Made by a program: the position numbers and the translations under genes. Positions 1-9,640 of a stretch of DNA of 64,000 bases are shown one piece after another. The first letter of the stretch is position 1, and the number at the start of each line of letters is the position of its first letter. This DNA is from Melieria omissa (taxonomy: Eukaryota > Arthropoda > Insecta > Diptera > Ulidiidae). The notes beneath the pieces are model-generated. The model made no database searches. It had not been told where the DNA came from and saw only the letters and a list, made by a program, of their open reading frames with translations. The stretch is from contig OZ020270.1 of the NCBI GenBank assembly GCA_963971225.1, forward strand, positions 1,178,001-1,242,000, given 5' to 3'.

Positions 1-449
1 TCCACTTAAAAGATTTGAGTTGTATGGGCGGTGCCACACCCCCTTGTCCAATACCCACCCCATTCCGTCGGTCGAAGGACACGATTAAATAGTAAGTGTG
101 AACTAAATTTAATTGATGTGTGACTTATGGTTCCAAAGTTATTGTCTAAAAATGTATTCTGGTGGCGCCACGCCCCGTTTTCCCGACTTTTCTTTTTTTA
201 TAAACCTTCACGTAACAATTTCGAACAAACCCGCCGAAGGAAGTATCCAAGTTGGTCCAGCCGTTCTCGAGTGATACGCAGTCGAATGGACCACGATTCA
301 TTTTTATATATATAGATAATTTTGCACATGGGAACAAGAGTTTAGCTTAAGACTATTTCAATAAAGAAAATTCATTCTGGTTTGAACCCCGAAACAATTC
401 GGACGTCTTTAATGTTTGGCCTTAAGGTCTAAACCAACGGAATCAACGT
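1..449. other. Unresolved left flank, possibly the 3' end of an LTR
   Basis: No coding region can be supported here. Bases 230-320 carry a stretch ending in a TATATATATAG run. Bases 358-446 contain AATAAA and end in AACGTAATT immediately before homology to gypsy starts at about 450. The 17.6/297-type LTRs at 11860 and 22337 also end in ACGTAATT, so this could be the 3' end of a different errantivirus-type LTR, but no second LTR or primer site is available to prove it. The short open frames on both strands overlap one another and look like chance. Confidence 0.25.
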
Positions 450-1566
450 AATTGGTGCTAAAAGGGCTGCATTGGTGGACGTGTCTGGTGTACCTCGACG
501 ACATAATCGTGATGGGTAAAAGCTTCGACGATCACCTGGGAAAGCTAAGGAGTGTCGGCGATGAAGTAGTGGCCCGGCCACGCAATCTACACGAACTCCG
601 CAGTTTCCTGGGCCTGTGCACATACTACCGCCGATTTGTTCCGGGATTCGCGAACATAGCCAGCAGCTTGCACAAACTGACGAAAAAGAGCCAAGCTTTC
701 GAGTGGAACGAAGAGCAGGAGCAGGCTTTTGCACGTCTGAAGGGAAAACTGTGCACTGCTCCAATTCTGGCCTTCCCCGTGCCTGGGAAGATGTTTGTGC
801 TGGATACAGATGCAAGCGGGCGTAGTATTGGCGGGGTGCTATCACAGATAATAGACGGCCAGGAACAAGTGATAGCGTACTACAGTAGGGTTCTATTGAA
901 ACCAGAACGCAACTACTGTGTGACACGCAGAGAACTGCTGGCGGTATTGGACTGCGTAAAACACTTCCACAAATATCTGTATGGACAAAGGTTTCGCCTG
1001 CGCACAGATCATGCGGCATTGAGATGGCTCCTGAACTTTAAAGATCCTGAAGAGCAATTGGCGCGGTGGATCGAGCGACTGCAGAGCTACGACTACACGA
1101 TAGAGCATCGCAAGGGCAGTAGTCATGGAAATGCCGATGCCTTGTCACGCCGTCAGTGCAAAATCGAATGCAGGCAGTGTTCGCGAGCCGAAAGCATAGA
1201 ACAAATAGTGGACGTCCGGTTGGTAAGCGTTATGCCAGAGGAAGAGTGGTCTGCGGAGAGGCTACAAAAAGACCAGCGTGAGGATGCGGATCTTGCAAAA
1301 ATCGTCGAAGGCAAGAAGCAAGGCGCACGTCCGGACTGGCAGGAGATGGCCGGTGAGAGCCCGATCGCTAAGGCTTACTGGGCAAAGTGGCAAAGTCTGC
1401 GGCTGAAGGAAGGATGCCTGTACCGCGAATGGGAGAGCGAGGATTGTCGGACCAGCAACTCCCTAATGGTAGTGCCGAAATGCAGAATCAACGAGGTCAT
1501 TGAGGCATACCACAACGACTCCAGTGGAGGGCACCTAGGCATCACCAAAACCGTCGCCAAAAAATA
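450..1566 (+). pseudogene. G1 pol fragment: RT tail, RNase H and linker
   Basis: An open frame of about 371 codons begins just before the RT catalytic YLDDI (about 483-500). It loses roughly 135-150 bp relative to G2 near 545 and then enters the conserved LRSFLGLCTYYRRF thumb region. The RNase H domain is recognisable from LDTDASGRSIGGVLSQ (about 797-845), the YCVTRRELLAV block and the RTDHAALRWLLNF block. The linker to integrase ends with GGHLGITKTVAK at about 1527-1563. An extra A run there (CCAAAAAATAAAG versus CCAAAATAAAAAG in G2) shifts the frame and gives the stop at about 1565. The first in-frame ATG is not a real initiation site because the fragment is truncated inside pol. Confidence 0.85.
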
Positions 1567-2371
1567 AAGACGATTCTACTGGGTAGGATGTCAGGAGTCT
1601 GTAGCCGAGTGGATTAAGAGCTGTGACCGATGTTCAGCCGCGAAAGGGCCGACAAGAAGATCTCGGGGCCGCATGCAGCAGTACAACGTGGGAGCACCGT
1701 TCGAGCGGATTGCTATGGACGTCGCCGGCCGATTCCCAACTAGCACGCAAGGTAACAAATATGTGCTGGTGGTAATGGATTATTTCAGCAAATGGCCCGA
1801 AGTGTACCCTATTCCTAACCAGGAGGCCACAACGGTCGCGGAAAAGCTGGTAAAAAACTGGTTAGCCAGGCCGGAATTTCGAGTATGCGGTATTCAAGGA
1901 AGTGTGTGAGCTGCTGGGAATAAGGAAAATTCCAGTCCGAGCAGTGTTCGGCACAGAGTTGCGGTTACCCGCTGACTTGAAGTTCGGGGTAGTCAGTACG
2001 ACGGGAGGCGCTAAGACTGACTACGTGGCCAATAAGCGGGCGGAACTGGAGGAAATTCACCAGTTTATAAGGAGCCGCACCAAACTGGTCAGCGATAAGG
2101 TGAAAGCCAGATATGATCTACGGGCCAACTCAGCAGGGTTCCAAGAAGGCGATCTGGTAATGCTCTACAACCCACAGCGGAGGAAAGGTTTGTCTCCAAA
2201 ACTTCAAACGTCATGGGAAAGACCGTACAAAGTCGTGACTAGGATTAATGACGTATACAGGATTCAACGTTGCAGTAATAGAGGCGCTAAGCTGAAGGTA
2301 GTCCATTTGGAGCGCCTGGCGTCTTATCACAGCGGAGCCTCGGCACTTGTTGGGGACGAACAAGTCTAAGT
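1567..2371 (+). pseudogene. G1 pol fragment: integrase, deleted
   Basis: The integrase zinc-binding half (RRFYWVGCQESV, CDRCSAAKG) continues from the frameshift at 1565. The core begins FERIAMDVAGRFPTS near 1700 with the first catalytic aspartate (AMD). About 40 bp around the second catalytic aspartate are deleted at 1865, where GTTAGCCAGG joins directly to CCGGAATTTC. A further block of roughly 190 bp, covering the third acidic residue, is missing at about 1932. The C-terminal module resumes with ARAVFGTELRLP-type sequence and the GDLVMLYNPQRRKGLSPKL block (about 2150-2200), ending at a stop at 2368-2370, ten bases before the LTR. It cannot encode an active integrase. Confidence 0.85.
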
Positions 2372-2453
2372 GGTGGGCAGTGTAACGATAAGACAGTCTG
2401 TCGCTGTACAAAGCAGCCGGTCGCTGTGTAAGGCGCCCTGTCGCTACGCGCCG

Positions 2454-4567
2454 CACAGTGGCTGATTCTGCCGACGTAGGTTGCAAAAGTCGATTTTGTC
2501 ATATTCGATTTGGGGGAAACTGTTATACTTGTCCGATAGATAAATGCTTGGACCTAAGACATCCGAAAACCTTAACTAAATTGGACAAATAGTTTTGCTT
2601 GTAGAGCCCGTCAAAGTTGAGCAATTTTTAGAGTGTGAAATAATATCAGCAATTTGCACTTTTTCGGCAAAGCTGAAGTTTTAAAATACGGAAATGAGCA
2701 GATTAATTGAAACTTTTTGCACCAGCATCGTAAAAGAAGACATTTGTAGTAAATAATTAAATATAGAAAAAAAAAGTTGGTTGTTGTTGTTGTGTTTTCA
2801 TAGGCACGCACTTGAAGCACTGTTTTTATCACTCTTTTTGAACTTTCGATAGACTTTCAAAAAAAAGGCCATACTTGCCACGGTTCCGTCTTTGGGAAAA
2901 TTGATCACTAGTCTTCTGTGAGTACTGCCCTGAAGAGATCGGGTGCCCGATTTTGCCCGACTGGATTTTACAGCGATTTTTCTGTGGCCACCTCGCGCAA
3001 TTTTGTGCTTTCGGGTGCGTGCGTTCGAACAAGTTCGTCAAGATTTTGATAGTGAATCAATTACACGGGATTATAATCGTTGCCAGGGCATGCAAATTTG
3101 GGTTTTGGGTTCATTTAAGAAGTGATACAAGCTTGCAACTCGATATTAAGTCGACTTTATTTTTGGCGTATATTGCTGTAAGCTCGAAGTAAAGAGTACT
3201 TTTGCTGGATGCGCAGTTCGCACGCACGAAAAACAAGTTGGCTTTCATTTCCGGCAATCAGCTATCATGTATCCTTTGATGTAATGCTTTTGTTTTTAAA
3301 AAAAAACCTACACTGTGCCTGGCATACATTTTTTTTTTAATTTGAGCAAAACTCAGTCAGTCGCCATTAGTCTTAGAGTTGAATCGCGCCAATGAAACAA
3401 TTAGTTATTGAAAAACAAAAAGTAGACTTATATCTATGTGCATTGCCTAAAACCCACTTATATGTCTGGGCTGTTCAAAAATCTCACAACCTAAGAACTG
3501 CAGGTACCTGCTATTACTAGAAGCTTAGTGCCTGCTATTTGAATGTAAGTAAAGTTAGTTTCGAATTTAATTTAAACTAAACTTCACTTCAACTCCGCCA
3601 CTGCAACTAAACCGAAGAAGAACCACAATAATGTTTTAAAAAAAATCGAAGCTCTTTGAAATATTTACTATTTCGAAGACAAAGGAGCAGATCGTTCTGG
3701 CTACGTCGAATTGGTTTCGTCGAAGGAAGTTTGCCTGCAGCCAACACATCTACGACTAAAGAGAAGATATCCAGGACTTATCTATCAAGTTAAAATGGAT
3801 TGCGGCAAATCGTACCAAATTAAATTTTGTCCAGAGTAATGAGGAGTGGTTAGAAAAAATAATATACTTCGATGCAAGAGATGCATATAGCATAAGCGAT
3901 GACCAACCATCGACATCAAAGGCGGCAAAAGGAAGGCCGAAAAAGTCAACTCAGGACTGTGCGTCATTCACTAACAAAAGGAAGCTTATGGAGGCAACGG
4001 GAAAAATAACTGCCACCCACTTTTCAGAAGCTTTGATCATAAAATAAAATAAGAATCAGGGGAAAATGAAAGGCGTTATAGTGAAAGCAGTTTTACCAGC
4101 AAGCCCGGGTCGCGTTAAAAGAATAAAAGACAGAATTCCCACCTCACCCAATGTGCTACCGATCAAATATAGTCCTAATGAAGCTTTAGCATTGTTTTTA
4201 AACTTGGGATTATCCAAAGAAAAATTGACTTTTTTGGACATTTTTCGAATTCTGGTTCTCATTTTGAAAGCAAAATTTATGAATTTGTATCTTTAAATTT
4301 GACTCTTTCAGCTTATTTCTTAAATTTCTTATTACTTTTCATCTTTTTTAATGCATTTTCATTAATTTTGCAACTAAAACTTATCATTGTTGCTCGCATT
4401 ATTCTTATTTACAGTAAGCCGAACTTTGACAAAGTATTACGAAGCACCCTGTACCTCGATTGAGTTTATTTTTGAGAATACAATAGCCTGATGAAATTTT
4501 CCAATTATCTCTATTCGTTCAGGAGTTATTAATTTTGCAACCTGAAATGACAAATTGAGCCACTGTG
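2454..4567 (+). mobile_element. Transib-like DNA transposon remnant
   Basis: Two features define the element: its left end reads CACAGTGGCT and its right end is the inverse, AGCCACTGTG, and it is flanked on both sides by CGCCG (2449-2453 and 4568-4572). A 5-bp GC-rich duplication and termini starting CACAGTG (the same heptamer as V(D)J recombination signals) are hallmarks of the Transib superfamily. It sits in a gypsy LTR whose uninterrupted form is seen elsewhere in the window. Only about 90 codons of possible transposase remain. Much of the 2.1 kb interior is AT-rich with no open frame I can support, so the copy is long dead. Confidence 0.75.
3760..4047 (+). pseudogene. Possible Transib transposase N-terminal remnant
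   Basis: An open stretch of about 95 codons, without a convincing start codon, ends at TAA 4045-4047. It contains a STSKAAKGRPKKSTQDCA segment followed by a basic NKRKLMEATGK. A glycine-arginine-proline motif followed by an aromatic or polar residue and a KRRK-like cluster is, as far as I recall, typical of the N-terminal part of Transib-type transposases, and the surrounding termini support that reading. The rest of the transposase, including the catalytic DDE region, is not visible. This is an inference from motif memory plus context; a profile search would settle it. Confidence 0.4.
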
Positions 4568-4689
4568 CGCCGTGCTATGAATGCTTTTACGGGCATACTT
4601 TAAGGCACGCACTTTAAAGTACAGCGACTTGCTATAATTCGATCTGGCAATGATAGCCCGCGATAATAATGGAAACTTCTACACCTTTT

Positions 4690-4860
4690 CAACCTCAAAA
4701 TGAGAATGCGTAAATTCAAAATGAGAAATATAAATTCGTAATGAGAATGCGTAAATTCATAATGAGAAATATAAATTCGTAATGAGAATGCGTAAATTCA
4801 AAATGAGAAAAGGAAAATTCAAATTGAGAATGCGTAAATTCAAAATGAGAATATTTTTCC
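4690..4860 (+). repeat. Left minisatellite array of the DDE element
   Basis: Roughly eight degenerate units of about 20 bp repeat the core AATTC(A/G)(A/T)AATGAGAA followed alternately by TGCGTA or ATATA. The array forms the inner part of the left inverted repeat. Its reverse complement occurs at 5640-5915. Confidence 0.9.
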
Positions 4861-5000
4861 CACTTGTTCTTGGTTTGGTTAAGTAAGAGTCCTGCACGAG
4901 TATGCATTTTTGCTATTGTACATAAAGATATATTACAAAATATCACATAAAAGATAACAAAAAATCAGTCGCCTTCAGAAAAGATTTAGAATTTTTAAGG

Positions 5001-5543
5001 GTAGGTCGAGGGTTGGACAGCGTGCCGTTCAAAGTTTACCTGCAGCACGTGGCCCAAACGTTTACTTGATAGGCGCTATCACAACGGCCGGTGTTTTGCA
5101 ATTGGAGCGCCGCAGAGGGTCGTTTACGGCGGAAGCATGTGGAAGCTGGATCCAAAGATTTTAGAGCGGTGGGTGAATATGGGGTACAATGTGCGAGACT
5201 TAGTAATCGTTTGCGACAACGCCCCGTGCCATTCAACCATGGTAATAAAAGTTGAAGAGCATTCGGCAGGGGCAGCCACAGTTTTGCGCTTTGGCCCATA
5301 TTCGCCAATGCTTAACCCAATCGAAACTATTTGGGCAAAAATTAAAAATGAAGTGAAGTGTAATATGCGCATTCCTAATGTCCACGCTCCTTCATTATGC
5401 AAACAACGTTTACAGTATCTTGAGGGAATAATTGATAATGCAAAGCAAACCATTACTGATGGAGATTGTGCCAGAGCTGTACAGCACACCACAACATTTC
5501 ATGAAAATAGCATTGCTTTACAGGATATGGACGTAGGGATGTA
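5001..5543 (+). pseudogene. Tc1-like DDE transposase, N-terminally deleted and frameshifted
   Basis: Two frames join into one recognisable DDE domain. Frame one (about 5001-5160) contains RGPNVYLIGAITTAG and LERRRGSFTAEACGSW, typical of the region before the second catalytic residue. A frameshift near 5140 leads to frame two (5137-5543) with VIVCDNAPCHST, carrying the second catalytic aspartate, and FGPYSPMLNPIETIWAKIK, carrying the third acidic residue (E of PIE). This layout is that of the Tc1/mariner-IS630 DDE family. The helix-turn-helix N-terminus and the first aspartate region are not visible. The stop is at 5542-5544. The frameshift and missing N-terminus make it inactive. Confidence 0.75.
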
Positions 5544-5639
5544 ATAATTGTTTAAGCACTTTTTTTTTGCATTTTGTTATTGAATTCATATAATAAAAGT
5601 TTCTCATACTAAAAATAAACCTTATACTACATAGTTCTC

Positions 5640-5915
5640 ATTTCAAATTTTCCTTTTCCCATTTTGAATTTACGTATTCCCATTATGAATTTATATTTCT
5701 CATTTTGAATTTACGCATTCTCATTACGAATTTATATTTCTCATTTTTAATTTACGCATTCTCATGACGAATTAATATTTCTCATTTCGAATTTACGCAT
5801 TCTCATTACGAATTTATATTTCTCATTATGAACTTACGCATTCTCATTATGTATTTATATTTCTCATTATGATTCGCATTCTCGTTATGAATTAACATAT
5901 TCTCATTTTGAGGTT
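5640..5915 (-). repeat. Right minisatellite array of the DDE element
   Basis: About twelve degenerate units of about 20 bp alternate GAATTTACGCATTCTCATTA-like and GAATTTATATTTCTCATTA-like forms. They are the reverse complement of the units at 4690-4860 and form the right inverted repeat. Unit number differs from the left array, so the arrays have expanded or contracted separately. Confidence 0.9.
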
Positions 5916-6176
5916 GAAAAGGTGTAGTCCAATTAGAATGCGCGGGAACGATCTGCGCGATAACCGGATAGGTATAAAAGGCAGCCGGGTACGGCGCAGC
6001 GAGTCAGTCTTGGTTTAGACAAGTGAAGATGCCACACGGAGTAATTAAGTGTAAAGACACTAAAGTGTGAAATTTGTGAAATAAAGTGACTGCGTTTGAG
6101 AAATTTAGTGTGTTTTTAGTTTAAATTGCACAATCCAGAGATACGTACCAGCCCACTAGAACTAGTATTCGTAACA

Positions 6177-6802
6177 ATATTCATGAGTTGTACCTAAGAT
6201 CTAATGGCGACAATAATCTCTGCGTTCTAGGTGACTTCAAACTAAGTAAAGTAACCTGGTCTTGTATGGCAGATGACTCTTTTCTTACGCCCTGCAATGT
6301 TAGTAGTGCTACTGAAATCTACGTAATCGACTCCCTTCTGAGCCTTGACCTACAACAAATCAATGGTGTTGTCAACAAACTTAATTGCATCTTAGATCTT
6401 GTCTTTATTAATAACAACTTGAACTTTTCGCTGTCTGAATGCGCATTCCCAATCTCTCCATCGGTATTGCATGATGTCGCTTTAGTAATTTCTCTCGAAT
6501 TCTATGAGTTTCGTTCCAATACTTCAGGTAGGCAATCTCTTGGTTATAACTTCAATTTGTGCAACTTTAACCTTCTGACCGGCTCTATTCGGAAATCAAT
6601 TGGGATCCCTTGTTTTCTTCCGCTGATGTCTCCAATTGTTTTAATGAATTTAAATTACGAATTGCGGATATTTGTCGCATAAACATTCCCTTGCTCCCTA
6701 AGAAAGTGCATAAGCTCCCTTGGTTCACTCCTCGTTTAAAAAGATTGACAAATTTGCGGAGCAAGTTTCACAAAAAGTTTAAAACCACGGGTTCATACTC
6801 TC
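6177..6802 (+). pseudogene. Jockey-type LINE J1, endonuclease part of ORF2
   Basis: This stretch encodes a piece of an apurinic-like endonuclease and the linker before RT. Seen motifs are NLCVLGDFKLSKVTW (family GDFN, here with N to K), VVNKLNCILDLVFINNN and FYEFRSN. After a frameshift near 6600 comes KVHKLPWFTPRLKRLTNLRS and KKFKTTGSY. Each block aligns with jockey J3 on the minus strand (48523-49455 and 48113-48634). The left edge coincides with the end of the G1 LTR, so the 5' part of J1 is missing. The right edge at 6802 is the insertion point of the BEL element; J1 resumes at 23946. Confidence 0.8.
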
Positions 6803-7009
6803 TGTACGAGATTCTGACTATCTGGCTCCCATCTAGGCAGCACCTCTGAGACAGTGCTGCTACTCATCTGGCATCACCGCATGAAGTTGGGGGCGGAGGA
6901 GGACGAGGGAGGTTCCGGTCGCTCTCTCTGCTGGTCTGACGTGCGCAGGGAGCACGTGTTTGAGTACTTGAATAAAATAAATTAAAGTTAACTGAATAAA
7001 TAGCGTACA
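6803..7009 (+). repeat. BEL 5' LTR
   Basis: 207 bp, TG...CA ends, AATAAA-like motifs near 6970-7000. It differs from the 3' LTR by about ten substitutions by eye. Directly downstream AGTTGTTGGTGCCTCCTGTG (7010-7029) is in the position of the primer-binding site; I cannot assign the tRNA. Confidence 0.93.
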
Positions 7010-7011
7010 AG

Positions 7012-8350
7012 TTGTTGGTGCCTCCTGTGAGGATTGAAGCGCTAAATATCAGGGCGGCCGCGAGAACTTCGTTGCTGCGCCTAAAGGCCGCAGTAGATGC
7101 GGGAGGTTTCACTCCGGACCTAGTCGAGATCGACCACCTCCTCGCTACGCTGGATGCTCATTTTGGTCGGTTTACGGAGCAGCACCAGACATTAGTAGGT
7201 GCCGCTGCGCCCGAGGAGTTGGAGGCTCACGACTCGCTGCTGGAACAGGTGGAGGCGGCATACAGTCACGCGGTGGTCAAGTTGCGACGCATGCGCTCCG
7301 GCCCGCCCGTCGACGTTGATCTCGCACCACGTGGATTCGGGGAAGCACGGCTGGATCCCATTAAGCTGCCAATCTTTGACGAGTGGCAGGAGAACTGGCT
7401 AGTCTTTAAGGATCTCTTTGAGTCTCTCATCCACAATCAAACGGACGTTGACGCAATGTATAAGCTGAACCGGCTCCGACAGTGTGTGAGGGAGGATGCA
7501 GTGCCGATCGGAGGTGTTTATACTGGTGGCTACGACCAGTTGTGGCACGATTTTAAGCGCCGGTACGACAATCCTTGACGCCTCGTCGAAGCGCACGTTA
7601 ACCGTTTGCTGGATTTGCCGGAACAGCTTGGTGAAACGCAACAGGCCATACGCAACGTGGTCGACGTTGTGCGCAGTATGCTGCGTGCGCTGGAGGTAAT
7701 GGCGCTGCCAACTGATCAGTGGGATGCCATTATCTACCCCATCATAATTCGCAAGCTGCCGTCAAGTGCCGTGGCTCATTGGAGGGTTAGCAGTCATTCC
7801 GACCAACTGCCACGCCTGACGCAGATGTTGGAAGAGATGGAGGAATATGCCGACACGCTGCAAGACGATGTATTCACGCCAACCCGACGCCAGTCATCGA
7901 CGCGTTCAGCCAAGGCACATGTAGTGACGTCATCGCCTACAGGCGCCACTACTAGTCCACGATTAGTTTGCCCACAGTGCGCAGAGCCCCACCGCCTGTT
8001 TAAATGCCAGCAATACCGTGCGTGGATGGACCTCAACGTTGGAATCTGGTTCGCCAAACTTCGTTGTGCTATAACTGCTTTTGTTCTGGCCACACGGCCA
8101 GGCAGTGTTCCTCCGGATCCTGTCAACAGTGTAAACAGAAGCATAACACGCTGCTATGTAAAACAACATCGGTCTTGGAGAGGCCGACGCCAGCGCCATT
8201 AGCGAATCAAACGGACACGCCTCGTCCATCATCATTACCTTGGACCTCGTCCACGACAACACCGCGAAGTCGCGCACCGCACATCTTACCCCGTCTCGAC
8301 AATGCACAGACGTTTGTGGCCCAGTCAGCGGGCGTTGTATTGTTGGCCAC
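7012..8350 (+). pseudogene. BEL gag
   Basis: The frame opens soon after the LTR; the first codon at 7012 is GTG-like in context and the true start is uncertain. It encodes an N-terminal helical region and then the DUF1759-like gag domain with IKLPIFDEWQENWLVFKDLF (about 7360-7425). A TGA at about 7576 interrupts the frame, but the same frame continues to about 8028 with VNRLLDLPEQLGETQQAIRN. A frameshift near 8028 leads to the CCHC zinc knuckles LCYNCFCSGHTARQC and CQQCKQKHNTLLC (about 8064-8166). The function is capsid assembly and RNA binding. One stop and one frameshift inactivate it. Confidence 0.85.
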
Positions 8351-8810
8351 GGCAAAAGCATCTATTCTGGATAGATGCGGGGAACAAAGAGAATGCAGGC
8401 TCCTGTGTGACATGGGATCAAAGGTGAGCTTCATAACAGAATCATTTTTCAATCAGTTAAATCTTCGCAGAAAACACAGCACCTTGGCGGTGGAGGGCAT
8501 TGGGGCCCAGACTGCCACAGCTTCACGCGGTCAGACGACGTTGACGATGCGCTCGCTCTTCGACCCGGTCTTCCAGTTTACTGTCGATGCACATATTTTG
8601 CCAGCTATTACCACGGCGATTCCAGCGGCACCTATCGACGTGCGGCGCTGCGAACATTTGCAAAATCTTCAGCTTGCGGATCCAACATACCATACGCCCG
8701 GTCGCGTTGATGTGCTCATTGGAGCTGACGTCTGGGGTATGCTGCTACTCGGTGGAGTTATTTCAGGCGGGCCTGAGCAACCGTATGCTCTTCACACCCA
8801 CCTAGGCTGG
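8350..8810 (+). pseudogene. BEL aspartic protease domain
   Basis: This is the same frame as the zinc knuckles (8004-8864). The active-site region reads RLLCDMGSKVSFITESF at about 8397-8447, where retropepsins of this family have D(S/T)G, so the middle residue is replaced by Met. VDVLIGADVWGMLL at about 8707-8748 corresponds to the usual second conserved block. The reading frame is interrupted exactly at 8810 by the R1-type insertion and resumes at 9641 with the family-typical GWVICG. Confidence 0.75.
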
Positions 8811-9625
8811 AGATACAGCGCCTCTACAAGCCAGGCGCAAAATCCTCCGACGCCACAAAGTTAGCCGAAAGGTGTAAAACCGTAGCGGAATGGCAGCGTA
8901 AATGGAACCAGTCCAACAAAGGCCGCTGGACGTATAGCCTCATCGGAGACATCAACAAGTGGATAAGCCGCAAACATGGGGAGCTTGACTACCACATCAC
9001 ACAAATACTAAGTGGGCACGGCTGCTTTAAGCAGTACCTCCACAAGTATAAGCACGAGGATGATCCGTACTGCCCGCGCTGTCCGGATGCTTACGAAACT
9101 GCGCAGCACGTATTTTTCGTGTGCCCACGGTTCAGCGAAGTACAAAACAACCTAAGCGCAGCCCTCGGTCAACGCCCACGGCAAACAAATCTGGTGTCGC
9201 TTATGTGCGAAAGAGCCGAGAATTGGAGAGCAGTAACATCAGCAGCGGCTATGATTATGCAGAGCCTGAGACGCATTGAGCGTGCGCGGAAAGCGGCGCG
9301 CACAGCGCTGCGAAATGAACAACGTGGAGCATAATCGACTGCGGCAACAGGAGTTGCGCCGCTTGATATACAGGAGTAGGGCACAAGGGCCCTTCATACA
9401 GCAGCAAGGCGCTGCCAACAAGGCAACAGAAACACGGACGATAAAGACAGACAAAACAGACGATTGAGTGGCAACGCTCACAACGGCCTCCTGACGAAAT
9501 ACCTCACGGTGGTCCCAGGGGGGTAACCGTTCGGACGAGAGTAGGGTTTAGCGTGTTAAAGTCTCGCACTTGATGCTTCCCTCCTCGTTAAAATAAAAAA
9601 AAAATAAAAAAAAAATTAAAAAAAA
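8811..9625 (+). mobile_element. 5'-truncated R1-type non-LTR retrotransposon tail
   Basis: The insertion is bounded by a 14-15 bp direct repeat ACCCACCTAGGCTGG (8796-8810 and 9626-9640). It ends in an A-rich tail of the form AAATAAAAAAAAAATAAAA (about 9590-9625), as expected of target-primed reverse transcription. Removing the insert and one repeat lets the BEL frame run on. Only the last part of ORF2 and the 3' UTR are present, which is typical for LINE copies. Confidence 0.9.
8862..9334 (+). pseudogene. C-terminal end of R1-type LINE ORF2
   Basis: The frame contains SLIGDINKWISRKHGELDYH, then LSGHGCFKQYLHKYKHED, then YCPRCPDAYETAQHVFFVCP. This is the conserved C-terminal CCHC-type module (C-x2-C...H-x4-C) downstream of RT in R1-clade elements. 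It is followed by the arginine-rich RRIERARKAARTALRNEQRGA and a stop at 9332-9334. RT and endonuclease are absent because the copy is 5'-truncated. The clade call rests on this module alone; LOA or a related clade is possible. Confidence 0.75.
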
Positions 9626-9640
9626 ACCCACCTAGGCTGG

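Larger units (their letters stand above)
4682..5924 (+). mobile_element. Tc1/mariner-type DDE transposon with minisatellite inverted repeats
   Basis: The termini read CACCTTTTCAACCTCAAAAT at the left and its inverse at the right, each flanked by TA (4680-4681 and 5925-5926). The LTR that hosts it reads GAAACTTTTAGTCC in intact copies, so a single TA was duplicated. Inside each terminus lies a long array of about 20-bp units alternating between AATTC-TAATGAGAATGCGTA-like and AATTC-TAATGAGAAATATA-like forms. Left and right arrays are in inverse orientation, so the inverted repeats extend to about 180 bp on the left and 280 bp on the right. A decayed DDE transposase lies between them. Confidence 0.75.
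450..6176 (+). mobile_element. Ty3/gypsy element copy G1, 5'-truncated, with interrupted 3' LTR
   Basis: This is the 3' portion of the gypsy family that is nearly complete at 32003-40174 (G2). Homology begins in the reverse transcriptase just before the YLDDI active site, runs through RNase H and integrase, and ends in a 3' LTR that starts TGTAACGAT at 2381 and ends ATTCGTAACA at 6176. The 5' LTR, gag, protease and most of RT are absent. Against G2 there are internal deletions in RT (near 545), in the integrase core (near 1865) and downstream of it (near 1932). The 3' LTR is split by two DNA transposons. No target duplication can be read because the left end is missing. Confidence 0.85.
2381..6176 (+). 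repeat. 3' LTR of G1, split by two DNA transposons
   Basis: The LTR begins TGTAACGATAAGACAG right after the polypurine-like GTGGTGGGCAG. It continues to 2453, is interrupted by the Transib-like element, resumes at 4573 with the family-typical GTGCTAT and GATCTGGCAATGAT, is interrupted again at 4680, and resumes at 5927 with GTCCAATTAGAATGCG. The promoter-like GGTATAAAAGGCAGCC is at about 5970. It ends CACTAGAACTAGTATTCGTAACA at 6176. It also carries a short family-atypical insert of roughly 60 bp at 4580-4640. Other LTRs of this family (32003, 39730, 45538, 53029) lack both large insertions. Confidence 0.85.

Noticed and set aside
2829..3192. Small genes in the interior of the first Transib-like element
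   Set aside because: Short overlapping frames on both strands with no domain; composition is that of AT-rich non-coding sequence.
4690..4860. CRISPR-like array of short repeats
   Set aside because: Units are contiguous and degenerate, with no unique spacers of constant length, and the array is mirrored at the other end of a transposon in a eukaryotic context.
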